A stretch of DNA of 64,000 nt from Tenacibaculum finnmarkense (GTDB taxonomy: Bacteria; Bacteroidota; Bacteroidia; Flavobacteriales; Flavobacteriaceae). The stretch is from assembly GCF_900239185.1 (NCBI RefSeq), contig NZ_OENA01000053.1, positions 248,305-312,304 on the forward strand, written 5' to 3'. Below, piece after piece: positions 8,517 to 18,650 of the stretch (positions are counted from its first letter, which is position 1; every line of letters starts with the position of its first letter). The position numbers and the translations under genes were made by a program. Below the pieces are notes generated by a model. It searched no databases. It was not told where the DNA came from and was given only the letters and a program-made list of their open reading frames with translations.

Positions 8517-8599
8517 TCATGCTGAATTTATTTCAGCATCGCATCAATAGGAGAAACGGCAAATCAGGATGCGAACCTGAACTAAATTTCAGGTTGACG
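8517..8599. repeat. REP-like hairpin pair
   Basis: Two 8-bp hairpins flank a short linker: ATGCTGAA/TTCAGCAT (8519-8539) and AACCTGAA/TTCAGGTT (8574-8595). The element opens with TCATGCTGAA and closes with AGGTTGACG, and CGCATC near 8540 can pair with GATGCG near 8567. The TCATGCTGAA...TTCAGCAT / CCTGAA...TTCAGG-TTGACG pattern resembles the paired REP elements common in flavobacterial intergenic DNA. Confidence 0.65.
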
Positions 8600-8633
8600 G
8601 ATTCATTAAAATTTACTATAATTTACATAAAGC

Positions 8634-8667
8634 AAAAACCTCGAAAAAATTAATTTTCGAGGTTTTT
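8634..8667. terminator. Bidirectional terminator between the polyprenyl synthase gene and groEL
   Basis: AAAAACCTCGAAAA (8634-8647) pairs perfectly with TTTTCGAGGTTTTT (8654-8667) around a short AT loop. It sits between convergent genes. Confidence 0.85.
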
Positions 8668-8696
8668 TTATACTTGTCTGTGGCGACTCGCCACCA

Positions 8697-10340
<1,644 letters not shown>

Positions 10341-10368
10341 TTATGAATTTTTAAAGTGTAAGAGAAAA

Positions 10369-10644
10369 TTAAATGATTGCGAAAATGTCGCTTTCTCTCA
10401 TAATTAAATAATCTTTTTCTTTGTGTTTTAAATCGGTACCTGCATACTTTCCGTATAAAACAGTATCACCAACTTTAACAGTTAAAGGTTCTTTTTTTGT
10501 TCCCTTTCCAACGGCAACAACAGTTCCTTTTTGAGGTTTTTCTTTTGCGTTATCAGGTATGATAAGTCCAGATGCGGTAGTCGTTTCTGCAGCAGCAGGT
10601 TTTATAAGAACTCTATCTGCTAAAGGTTTTATTTTTAATCCCAT
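10369..10644 (-). CDS. groES: Co-chaperonin GroES (Hsp10)
   Basis: GroES caps the GroEL ring. The 91-residue protein has the typical [25 protein letters not shown] start with the mobile loop, then [15 protein letters not shown] and the C-terminal [23 protein letters not shown]. Length is right for the family. It is the first gene of the groES-groEL operon; the upstream minus-strand DNA has a loose TATTTTTA -7-like box but no CIRCE element. Confidence 0.97.
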   Translation of the reverse strand: MGLKIKPLADRVLIKPAAAETTTASGLIIPDNAKEKPQKGTVVAVGKGTKKEPLTVKVGDTVLYGKYAGTDLKHKEKDYLIMRESDIFAII

Positions 10645-10754
10645 TTTATATAAATTATGATTAAGTATTTTTGTTTCTATGCGTTAAAAATAGGCAGAAA
10701 TTATGCCATTAAAAAATGTATGCCACTTTTTCTAAATCCTTGAAAATTGCGTAT

Positions 10755-10795
10755 AAAAAAAATGCCAACGTGTCATTAACGTTGGCATTTTTTTT
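10755..10795 (-). terminator. Terminator downstream of secG
   Basis: AAAAAAAATGCCAACG (10755-10770) pairs with CGTTGGCATTTTTTTT (10780-10795). It lies just after the secG stop on the minus strand and separates the secG group from groES-groEL. Confidence 0.85.
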
Positions 10796-10810
10796 GTATG
10801 TTTTATAAGA

Positions 10811-11152
10811 TTACTTTACGCTATCTTTTGTAGTAGTAGTTGTTGCAGGTGCAGCAGGAATTGTAGCTTCGATACCTTTTAAAGTACTCTCTAATTGTGG
10901 AGCATCGGTTGCTGTTCCTCTAGGGATTGCAAAATTTGAAATTAAAATTAAAGCAAACATTGCAATTGATAAAGTCCAAGTACTTTTATCTAAAAAAGAG
11001 TTGGTATTTTGTACACCACCAATGTTTTGAGCACCACCACCACCAAGAGAAGAAGATAATCCGCCACCTTTAGGGTTTTGCACCATTACAATTAAGATTA
11101 ATGCTATTGCAACAATCAATATTAATACTAAAAGTAAAGTATATGTTGTCAT
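10811..11152 (-). CDS. secG: Preprotein translocase subunit SecG
   Basis: SecG is the small accessory subunit of the SecYEG channel in the inner membrane. The 113 residues form two transmembrane helices (about 4-24 and 56-76) joined by the diagnostic loop MVQNPKGGGLSSSLGGGGAQ, the SecG signature, followed by FLDKSTWTLS. The C-terminal tail is Ala/Thr-rich, as often in flavobacteria. It is the last gene of the minus-strand group miaB, sigma-54 activator, lptE, secG. Confidence 0.95.
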   Translation of the reverse strand: MTTYTLLLVLILIVAIALILIVMVQNPKGGGLSSSLGGGGAQNIGGVQNTNSFLDKSTWTLSIAMFALILISNFAIPRGTATDAPQLESTLKGIEATIPAAPATTTTTKDSVK

Positions 11153-11254
11153 TATTTATTTTTTTTTAATTTATTTTTTCTTGATTTCGCATTCTTTAAT
11201 GGTCTGCAAAGTAACTACTTTTTTTTGAAATTTTCAGTTAATTTTTTTGAAATT

Positions 11255-11764
11255 TTACCATTTAGCTACAGAAGCATTAAAAATATCTTGTGTTATTCTT
11301 TCTAAAGTTTTATTTAAAGCAGTTTCTAATACACCGCCTGTTAATTGTTGAGTAGCCTGATAATCATGATAAAAAGAAAAACGTTTTTCAAAATTATCTT
11401 TTTCATTTAAGCTGTTTTCAAAAATAACATTCACGGTAATTGTTAACCTGTTTTGTGCGGCTTTTTGATCGGCGGTAGCACTCATCGGATTAATTCTGTA
11501 ATCTACAATTTCGCCAGAAAAATGCAATTGACCGTTATTATTTACTAAAGTTAAGTTTGTTTGACGGGTAAATAACTCTTGTAAATCTTGGGTGAATTTT
11601 TGGCTTAAAGTAGGTTCAATTAAAGGTGCTTGATTTTGGAAGAAATCAATTTGAATTGTTTTCGCTTCTCCTGTGTTTCCTCCTGTAAATGAATATGCAC
11701 CGCAACCTATTAGTATAAATAGTGTGCCGATAGAAACTAAAAAGATGTTTATACGGTTTTTCAT
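11255..11764 (-). CDS. lptE: LPS-assembly lipoprotein LptE
   Basis: LptE plugs the LptD barrel and completes LPS transport to the outer leaflet. The 169-residue protein has a lipoprotein signal ending in LFILIGCGAYSFTGG, where Cys21 is the acylation site and no acidic export tag follows, so it should face the periplasm. The body (IQIDFFQNQAPLIEPTLSQKFTQDLQELFTRQTNL) matches the Bacteroidetes LptE family. It lies 30 bases after the sigma-54 activator and before secG, fitting an envelope-biogenesis operon. Confidence 0.85.
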   Translation of the reverse strand: MKNRINIFLVSIGTLFILIGCGAYSFTGGNTGEAKTIQIDFFQNQAPLIEPTLSQKFTQDLQELFTRQTNLTLVNNNGQLHFSGEIVDYRINPMSATADQKAAQNRLTITVNVIFENSLNEKDNFEKRFSFYHDYQATQQLTGGVLETALNKTLERITQDIFNASVAKW

Positions 11765-11794
11765 AATTTTAAGAATATTGTTGTTGCTAATATT

Positions 11795-13039
11795 TTATAA
11801 ATCGTATTGTTTTATTTTACGGTATAAAGTTCGTTCAGAAATCCCTAATTCTTTAGCGGCTAACTTTCGTTTATTGCTATTTTTTTCTAAGGATTTTCGA
11901 ATCATTTCAATTTCTTTTTCTTGTAATGATAAATTTTCGTCTTCTTCAATAGTTTCGGCGTATTCGTAATTATTCTGATTTGCTATTGAAGGAGAAGATG
12001 CTGATTGTCCAATTTGAACAACTTCTATATTTTCTGTTTCGGGTTGTTTTTTCTCTTGATAAATACGTTCTATTAAGCCGTGATTTTCTTCTTTTACTTG
12101 TTCTGTATCGCCACTTTGCATTAAATCTAATGTCAATTTTTTCAAATCGTTGATATCGTTACGCATATCAAACAATATTTTGTACATAATATCTCGTTCG
12201 TTGGCAAAATCAGAATTATTAGATTGTGATCCAATTACTGCGGGTAAATTTCCTTTGTTTTTTGGAAGATATTGAATTAATTTTTCAGCAGTAATTAAAC
12301 GACTTTCTTCAACTACAGAAATTTGTTCTGCTAAGTTTCTTAACTGACGAATATTACCTGGAAAACGATAGTTTAATAAAATTTTGACAGCATTGTCTTC
12401 TAAGCGAATGGTTGGCATTCGATATTTTTGAGCAAAATCTGAAGCAAATTTTCTAAATAATAAGTGAATATCATCTTCTCGTTCTCGCAAAGGCGGTAAT
12501 TCAATTTCAATAGTACTTAATCGGTAATATAAATCTTCTCTAAATTTTTCTTTAGATATTGCCTGTTGCATATTTATGTTGGTAGCAGCAACAATACGCA
12601 CATTTGTTTTTTGCACTTGCGATGATCCTACCTTGATGAACTCGCCATTTTCTAAAACACGTAATAAACGCACTTGAGTGGTTAGGGGTAATTCACCAAC
12701 TTCATCTAAAAAAATAGTTCCACCATCGGCAACTTCAAAATACCCTTTACGTGCAGCTGTTGCGCCTGTAAAAGCACCTTTTTCATGCCCAAATAATTCA
12801 CTATCAATAGTTCCTTCAGGAATTGCACCACAATTTACCGCAATATATTTAGCGTGTTTTCGGTGTGATAATTGATGTATTATTTTAGGAATACTTTCTT
12901 TACCAACACCACTTTCACCTATAACCAACACAGAAATATCAGTAGGCGCAACTCGAATAGCTTTTTCAATAGCACGATTTAGCTGGGTATCGTTACCAAT
13001 AATTCCAAAACGTTGTTTTATAGCTTGTAAGTTTTCCAT
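11795..13039 (-). CDS. Sigma-54-dependent transcriptional activator without receiver domain
   Basis: This AAA+ enhancer-binding protein hydrolyses ATP to open RpoN-holoenzyme promoters. The 414 residues begin directly with the AAA+ domain (IIGNDTQLNRAIEKAIRVAP). The protein has Walker A GESGVGKE, the sigma-54-contacting loop GAFTGAT, Walker B GGTIFLDEVGELP and an arginine-finger region. The C-terminus, KRKLAAKELGISERTLYRKI, is a Fis-type helix-turn-helix. There is no N-terminal receiver or GAF domain, so it is either controlled by its partners or constitutive. It sits between miaB and lptE-secG. Confidence 0.93.
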   Translation of the reverse strand: MENLQAIKQRFGIIGNDTQLNRAIEKAIRVAPTDISVLVIGESGVGKESIPKIIHQLSHRKHAKYIAVNCGAIPEGTIDSELFGHEKGAFTGATAARKGYFEVADGGTIFLDEVGELPLTTQVRLLRVLENGEFIKVGSSQVQKTNVRIVAATNINMQQAISKEKFREDLYYRLSTIEIELPPLREREDDIHLLFRKFASDFAQKYRMPTIRLEDNAVKILLNYRFPGNIRQLRNLAEQISVVEESRLITAEKLIQYLPKNKGNLPAVIGSQSNNSDFANERDIMYKILFDMRNDINDLKKLTLDLMQSGDTEQVKEENHGLIERIYQEKKQPETENIEVVQIGQSASSPSIANQNNYEYAETIEEDENLSLQEKEIEMIRKSLEKNSNKRKLAAKELGISERTLYRKIKQYDL

Positions 13040-13099
13040 ATTTTATGATGTAGTTGCAAAGTTTTTAATTTGAAGGTTTTTTGGTGGTTTGATTATTGG

Positions 13100-13139
13100 A
13101 AGCTTTAGGGTTGATGATTTTTTATCAACCTTAAAGCTT
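13100..13139 (-). terminator. Stem-loop between miaB and the sigma-54 activator gene
   Basis: AAGCTTTAGGGTTGAT (13100-13115) pairs with ATCAACCTTAAAGCTT (13124-13139) with one mismatch. On the minus strand no clear U tract follows, so it may be a weak or partial terminator or an mRNA processing structure. Confidence 0.45.
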
Positions 13140-13154
13140 TTTAAATATATTTTG

Positions 13155-14615
13155 TTAATTATTATCAGAATACCCAATAACAGTTCCTTTTAAGGTTGCT
13201 GAGGTACAATCTTCTATTTTAATCATTACAAATTCACCTAGCTTGTAATTTTCCTTAGGAAAAACAGCAACGGTATTTTGTGTATTTCTAGCCTTCCATT
13301 CATTCGGGTTTTTCTTAGAAGTTCCTTCAATTAAAAATTCTTCAATTTTACCTAAATGTTGTTGTGTTCTGTATAAGGCGTGTTCTTGTTGTAAATCGAT
13401 AATTTCTTGTAAACGTCTTTTCTTTACATCAAAAGGAACATCATCTGGCATTTTTTTAGCAGCCAAAGTTCCTGGTCTTTCAGAATATGCAAACATAAAA
13501 CCGAAGTCATATTTTACATAGCGCATTAAATCTAACGTATCTTGATGATCTTGTTCTGTTTCACCACAAAAACCAACAATGATATCTTGCGATAAAGACA
13601 TTTCAGGAATTATTTTGAAAATATTATCCACCAATTCTTTATATTCTTCACGAGTATGCTGACGGTTCATGGCTTTTAACATATTGTTACTTCCACTTTG
13701 TACTGGCAAGTGAAGATATTTACAAATGTTTTTATGTTTTGCCATGGTATGAATTACATCTAAACTCATATCTTGAGGGTTCGATGTTGCAAAACGGAAT
13801 CTCATTTTAGGAAATTCAGTAGCAGCCATGTCTAATAATTGAGCAAAATCTACGGCAGTAGCTTGCGCCATTTCTGAAGATTTTTTGAAATCTTTTTTCA
13901 ATCCGCCACCGTACCATAAATAACTATCTACGTTTTGACCTAATAACGTAATTTCTTTAAAATTCTGATCGTGCATTGATCTAATTTCTTCTAAAACACT
14001 CTTCGGATCTCTACTTCTTTCGCGTCCACGAGTAAACGGAACTACGCAAAAAGTACACATATTATCGCAGCCACGAGTTATTGATACAAATGCCGATACT
14101 CCGTTTGAATTTAAACGCACAGGAGCAACATCACCATAGGTTTCTTCTTTAGATAAAATAACATTTATAGCGTCTCTACCAGCGTCGATTTCTTGTAATA
14201 AATTTGGTAAATCTCTGTAAGCATCTGGCCCTACAACTAAATCAACTATTTTTTCTTCCTCTAAAAACTTTTCTTTTAGACGTTCTGCCATACAGCCTAA
14301 AACCCCCACTTTCATGGTTGGATTTGTTTTTTTAACAGCATTGTATTTTTGCAAACGTTTGCGAATAGTTGTTTCCGCTTTTTCTCTAATAGAACAGGTA
14401 TTTACTAAAACTAAATCGGCTTCTTCTAAAACTTGCGTAGTATTAAAGCCTTGTTCTGCTAAAATAGCAGCAACAATTTCGCTGTCGTTCATGTTCATTT
14501 GACAACCGTAACTTTCTATAAATAATTTTTTTGAGTTTTCCTTTTTATGTGTTGTTACAAGTGATTGCCCTTGTACTTTTTCATCGATAACCTTCTCTGT
14601 GTGCTCCATATTCAT
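13155..14615 (-). CDS. miaB: tRNA-2-methylthio-N6-dimethylallyladenosine synthase
   Basis: MiaB adds a methylthio group to i6A37 in tRNAs reading UNN codons. The 486-residue radical-SAM methylthiotransferase has the three-cysteine N-terminal UPF0004 cluster (ESYGCQMNMNDSEI, NTCSIREKAE, GCMAERLKE), the radical-SAM motif RGCDNMCTFCVVPFTRGRE and a C-terminal TRAM domain (from about residue 410). Length is near normal. The promoter box TATATTTG lies upstream on the minus strand. The flanking gap towards topA is divergent. Confidence 0.96.
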   Translation of the reverse strand: MNMEHTEKVIDEKVQGQSLVTTHKKENSKKLFIESYGCQMNMNDSEIVAAILAEQGFNTTQVLEEADLVLVNTCSIREKAETTIRKRLQKYNAVKKTNPTMKVGVLGCMAERLKEKFLEEEKIVDLVVGPDAYRDLPNLLQEIDAGRDAINVILSKEETYGDVAPVRLNSNGVSAFVSITRGCDNMCTFCVVPFTRGRERSRDPKSVLEEIRSMHDQNFKEITLLGQNVDSYLWYGGGLKKDFKKSSEMAQATAVDFAQLLDMAATEFPKMRFRFATSNPQDMSLDVIHTMAKHKNICKYLHLPVQSGSNNMLKAMNRQHTREEYKELVDNIFKIIPEMSLSQDIIVGFCGETEQDHQDTLDLMRYVKYDFGFMFAYSERPGTLAAKKMPDDVPFDVKKRRLQEIIDLQQEHALYRTQQHLGKIEEFLIEGTSKKNPNEWKARNTQNTVAVFPKENYKLGEFVMIKIEDCTSATLKGTVIGYSDNN

Positions 14616-14629
14616 AATAAAAATGATGG

Positions 14630-14637
14630 CAAATATA
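14630..14637 (-). promoter_or_regulatory. -7 box TATATTTG of miaB
   Basis: The plus strand reads CAAATATA, an exact TAnnTTTG box on the minus strand, 14 bases upstream of the start codon at 14615. It lies in the divergent gap shared with topA. Confidence 0.65.
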
Positions 14638-14744
14638 CAACCAAAATATAAGGTTTATGACAAATTGGCAGAAATTTATTATTGATTTATCGCTATTTTT
14701 AGCGGGAAAGTTCAACAAAAAGTTTTTTTTTAAAAAAAACATTC

Positions 14745-14752
14745 TACTTTTG
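14745..14752 (+). promoter_or_regulatory. -7 box TACTTTTG of topA
   Basis: Exact TAnnTTTG match, 56 bases before the topA ATG. No clear -33 TTTG is visible at the usual distance. Confidence 0.6.
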
Positions 14753-14808
14753 CAAACTCAAAGCATCGTTATAATATAGGATGTAAAAAGAGATAATTTA
14801 ACAGAGAT

Positions 14809-17319
14809 ATGGCAAAGAATTTAGTTATAGTTGAGTCACCTGCAAAGGCAAAAACGATTGAAAAATTCCTAGGAAAAGATTTTCAAGTAGAATCTAGTTA
14901 TGGTCATATTGCAGATTTGCCATCGAAGGAGTTAGGGATTAATGTTGATGGCGATTTTAGCCCAAAATACATTGTTTCTGATGATAAAAAACCAGTTGTT
15001 AAGAAATTAATAGCGTTGGCTAAAAAAGCAGAAACTGTTTGGTTAGCAAGTGATGAGGATAGAGAAGGGGAAGCAATTGCTTGGCATTTAAAAGAGCAAT
15101 TAAAATTGAATGACGATAATACAAAACGTATTGTTTTTCATGAAATTACCAAAAATGCTATTTTAAAAGCGGTTGATAATCCAAGAGATATTGACTACAA
15201 TATGGTCAATGCGCAACAAGCTCGTAGGGTTTTAGATAGGCTTGTTGGTTATGAATTATCACCAGTTTTATGGCGAAAAGTAAAAGGAGGTTTATCAGCA
15301 GGAAGAGTGCAATCGGTAGCGGTTCGTTTAATTGTAGAAAGAGAACGAAGTATTCTTGATTTTACATCAGAAACACATTATAAGGTTATTGCAAAGTTTT
15401 CGAATACTAGCGGAAAAACATTTAAAGCAACGATTCCGAAGAATTTTCCTACTAAAAAAACAGCTGAAAACTTCTTAAAATCATGTGCAGATGCTAGTTT
15501 TTCTATTGCTGATTTAACTAAAAAACCAGCAAAAAAATCGCCAGCAGCACCATTTACTACATCAACTTTACAACAAGAAGCTTCTCGTAAATTAGGCTTT
15601 CCGGTAGGTAAAACAATGCAGGTTGCACAGCGTTTGTACGAAGCGGGTTTAATAACCTACATGAGAACCGATAGTGTTAATTTATCCGAAGATGCAAGAA
15701 ATGCAGCCGAAGAAGAAATTAGTAATTATTACGGAAAAGAATATAGCAAGCAACGTGTTTTTAGAACCAAAGCGAAAGGTGCACAGGAGGCGCATGAGGC
15801 AATTCGTCCTACAAGCATGAAAATGCACGCTATTGATACCGAATACGATCAAACCAGATTGTACGATTTAATTTGGAAAAGAACCTTAGCTTCGCAAATG
15901 AGTGATGCGCAATTAGAGCGTACCAATGTGAAAATAGCCAATTCTGAAAACACCAAAATATTTACGGCAAACGGTGAAATGATTAAGTTTGATGGTTTCT
16001 TAAAAGTATATTTAGAAGGAACAGATAATGAAGAGGAAGAGCAAGCAGGAATGTTACCAAACTTAACTACTGGTGAAACTTTAAATTATAATTTTATCAA
16101 CGCAACACAGCGTTTTACAAGTCCGCCATACCGTTTTACAGAAGCATCTTTAGTAAAACAATTAGAGGAATTAGGTATTGGAAGACCATCAACGTATGCG
16201 CCAACAATTTCAACAGTACAACGTAGAGGCTATGTTGAAAAAGGAGAAAATGAAGGCTTAGAACGAAATTATGAACAGATGATTCTGTCTAATAGCGTTA
16301 TTGAAAGTGAATTATTGACCGAAAAAACAGGGTCAAATAAAAATAAATTAGTACCTACTGATATTGGAAATATTGTCAATGATTTTTTAGTGGCAAATTT
16401 TTCAAATATTTTAGATTTTGGTTTTACAGCTAGAGTTGAAAATTCTTTTGATGATATTTCAGAAGGAAATGAAGATTGGATAGAAATGATTAAAGGTTTT
16501 TATGGTGATTTTCATAAAACGGTAGTAGATGTACAAGAAAATGCTGAAAGAGAAAGTGGTGAACGTATTTTAGGGAAACATCCAGAGTCAGGAAAAACAG
16601 TGTTAGTTCGTTTAGGAAAGTTTGGACCAATTGCACAAATTGGAGCTCCTGAAGATGAAGAAAAGCAGTTTGCTAGTTTAAATAAAAATCAAAACTTAGG
16701 AACTATAACAATGGAAGAAGCATTAGAGTTGTTCTTGCTTCCGAAAACCTTAGGAACTTATGAAGATGAAGAGGTAATTGTTTCTAACGGACGTTTTGGA
16801 CCTTATATCAAATTTGGAGCAATGTTTGTTTCTTTAGATAAAGGAGAGAATCCGATGGAAGTAGATTTACCAAGAGCTGAAGAATTAATTGTAGCAAAGC
16901 AAAAAGCAGATGCGCCAATTTATTTTTATGAAGAATTACCTGTACAAAAAGGTGTTGGTCGTTTCGGTCCTTTCTTAAAATGGAACTCGATATTTATCAA
17001 TGTTAGTAAAAAGTACGATTTTGACAACTTAACTGATGCCGATATTATTGAATTAATTGAGGTTAAAAAACAGAAAGAAATCGATAAAGTACTACATAAC
17101 TGGGAAGATGTTGAAATTCGAGTAGAAAAAGCACGCTGGGGTCGTTTTAATGTTATTAAAGGTAAAATTAAGGTAGAAATGCCTAAAACTACTGATATTG
17201 AAAATATGACCAAAGAAGAGGCTGTAAAAATCATTGAAGCAAAAACACCAAAAAAGAAAGTAGCAAAAAAGAAGGCTGTAAAAAAGGTGGTAAAAAAGAA
17301 AGTAGTGAAAAAGAAATAA
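14809..17319 (+). CDS. topA: DNA topoisomerase I
   Basis: This type IA topoisomerase relaxes negative supercoils. The 836 residues open with the Toprim domain (VESPAKAKTIEKFLG, then ASDEDREGEAIAWHL). The active-site tyrosine sits in GLITYMRTDSVNLS. Two or more C-terminal Topo_C repeats (LGKFGPIAQIG, GRFGPYIKFG, GRFGPFLKWN) replace the zinc ribbons of E. coli TopA. The tail (about residues 812-836) is almost only Lys, Val and Ala, probably a DNA-binding extension. This lysine tail creates large meaningless open frames on the other strand. Confidence 0.97.
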   Translation: MAKNLVIVESPAKAKTIEKFLGKDFQVESSYGHIADLPSKELGINVDGDFSPKYIVSDDKKPVVKKLIALAKKAETVWLASDEDREGEAIAWHLKEQLKLNDDNTKRIVFHEITKNAILKAVDNPRDIDYNMVNAQQARRVLDRLVGYELSPVLWRKVKGGLSAGRVQSVAVRLIVERERSILDFTSETHYKVIAKFSNTSGKTFKATIPKNFPTKKTAENFLKSCADASFSIADLTKKPAKKSPAAPFTTSTLQQEASRKLGFPVGKTMQVAQRLYEAGLITYMRTDSVNLSEDARNAAEEEISNYYGKEYSKQRVFRTKAKGAQEAHEAIRPTSMKMHAIDTEYDQTRLYDLIWKRTLASQMSDAQLERTNVKIANSENTKIFTANGEMIKFDGFLKVYLEGTDNEEEEQAGMLPNLTTGETLNYNFINATQRFTSPPYRFTEASLVKQLEELGIGRPSTYAPTISTVQRRGYVEKGENEGLERNYEQMILSNSVIESELLTEKTGSNKNKLVPTDIGNIVNDFLVANFSNILDFGFTARVENSFDDISEGNEDWIEMIKGFYGDFHKTVVDVQENAERESGERILGKHPESGKTVLVRLGKFGPIAQIGAPEDEEKQFASLNKNQNLGTITMEEALELFLLPKTLGTYEDEEVIVSNGRFGPYIKFGAMFVSLDKGENPMEVDLPRAEELIVAKQKADAPIYFYEELPVQKGVGRFGPFLKWNSIFINVSKKYDFDNLTDADIIELIEVKKQKEIDKVLHNWEDVEIRVEKARWGRFNVIKGKIKVEMPKTTDIENMTKEEAVKIIEAKTPKKKVAKKKAVKKVVKKKVVKKK

Positions 17320-17391
17320 AACAGCGCTCAAAAAAAATAGTTTAGTATATTGCAAGCATATTAAAGGCCCCTAATAATAATTATAATAATA

Positions 17392-18552
17392 ATGGATTTT
17401 AATTTTTTTATCCCCATAAAAGACACCTTAGTGGCGCATTTAATGTCGCAGTCTATGAAGTCTTTAGGTAGAAATATTGCAATACATACAAAGGCAAATG
17501 GTTTGCCTGATTTATCGGGCGTAACTATTGCTATTATAGGGATAAAAGATGGTAGAGGAGCTCCCGATAACGAAGGTTGTGGAGAAAATTTAGAAGCTAT
17601 TCGTGAAAAATTATATAAATTATTTCCTGGTAATTGGCAAACTAAAATTGCTGATTTAGGTAATATAGCACAAGGCAATACGCTTAAAGATACTTATTTT
17701 GCTGTAAGTTCTTCTATTGAGTATTTGCTTAGTAAAAAAATAATTCCTATATTAATAGGCGGCAGTCAAGATATGACCTACGCAAATTACCGTGGGTATG
17801 ATTCTTTGGGACAAACAGTTAATTTGGTGTCGGTAGATAGCAAGTTTGATTTAGGTGCAATGAATGAAAGTTTTCGTTCTAGTTCTTTTTTAAGTAAAAT
17901 TATTATGGATCAGCCTAATAATTTATTTAACTATAGTAATATTGGGTACCAAACTTATTTTAACTCTCAAGAAGAAATAGAATTGCTAGACAAACTCTAT
18001 TTTGATGCCTTTAGATTAGGTGAGGTCAAAGACGTAAAGCTTGTAGAGCCTATAATGAGAGATGCTGATATTGTTAGTATAGATATTGGTGCTGTGCGTC
18101 AAAGCGAGGCACCGGCAAATAAGAATGCTTCACCTAATGGTTTTTATGGTGAAGAAATTTGTGCTATTACAAGATATGCAGGAATAAGTGACAAAGTAAC
18201 CTCTTTTGGTGTCTATGAATATAACAGCCTATTTGATTCAAACAATCAGACGGCAAGTTTAATAGCGCAAATGATTTGGTTTTTTATTGAAGGGGTTAAT
18301 GCTAGGGCTAACGATTACCCGTTTGTGTCTAAAGATAATTACCATAAGTTCACCGTATTATTAGCAGATGATGATCCTATAAATTTTTACAAAAGTGATA
18401 AAACTGGTCGTTGGTGGATGGAAATAAACATGATTTCGAATACTAAACACAAAAGGCATGCGTTAGTACCGTGTAACTATAAAGATTATGAACAAGCATT
18501 AAAAGGAAAAATGCCAGACAGGTGGTATAAAGCATTGCAAAAACTTGTTTAA
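17392..18552 (+). CDS. Arginase/formimidoylglutamase-fold protein with degenerate metal site
   Basis: The 386 residues follow the ureohydrolase fold, and flavobacterial homologues are often called formimidoylglutamase. The metal-binding motifs are badly changed. The usual GGDHS is GGSQD (residues 123-127), DAHxD is DSKFD (149-153), and SxDxDxxDP is SIDIGAVRQSEAP (229-241). The key histidines and most aspartates are gone, so hydrolase activity is doubtful. It lies between topA and gldK and ends 98 bases before gldK. I infer a structural or regulatory role, possibly linked to the gld genes; this is unproven. Confidence 0.8.
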   Translation: MDFNFFIPIKDTLVAHLMSQSMKSLGRNIAIHTKANGLPDLSGVTIAIIGIKDGRGAPDNEGCGENLEAIREKLYKLFPGNWQTKIADLGNIAQGNTLKDTYFAVSSSIEYLLSKKIIPILIGGSQDMTYANYRGYDSLGQTVNLVSVDSKFDLGAMNESFRSSSFLSKIIMDQPNNLFNYSNIGYQTYFNSQEEIELLDKLYFDAFRLGEVKDVKLVEPIMRDADIVSIDIGAVRQSEAPANKNASPNGFYGEEICAITRYAGISDKVTSFGVYEYNSLFDSNNQTASLIAQMIWFFIEGVNARANDYPFVSKDNYHKFTVLLADDDPINFYKSDKTGRWWMEINMISNTKHKRHALVPCNYKDYEQALKGKMPDRWYKALQKLV

Positions 18553-18650
18553 GAATAAGTTGTATTTGTATATAAAAAAGTAGAATACGTTATTGTTTTT
18601 TAATGAAAAAAATAATAGGTTTACCATCCCCATTATAAGAAAGATATAAT

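Noticed and set aside
17092..17355. Phe/Leu-rich open frame on the minus strand
   Set aside because: It is the mirror of the lysine-rich tail of topA and has no independent support.
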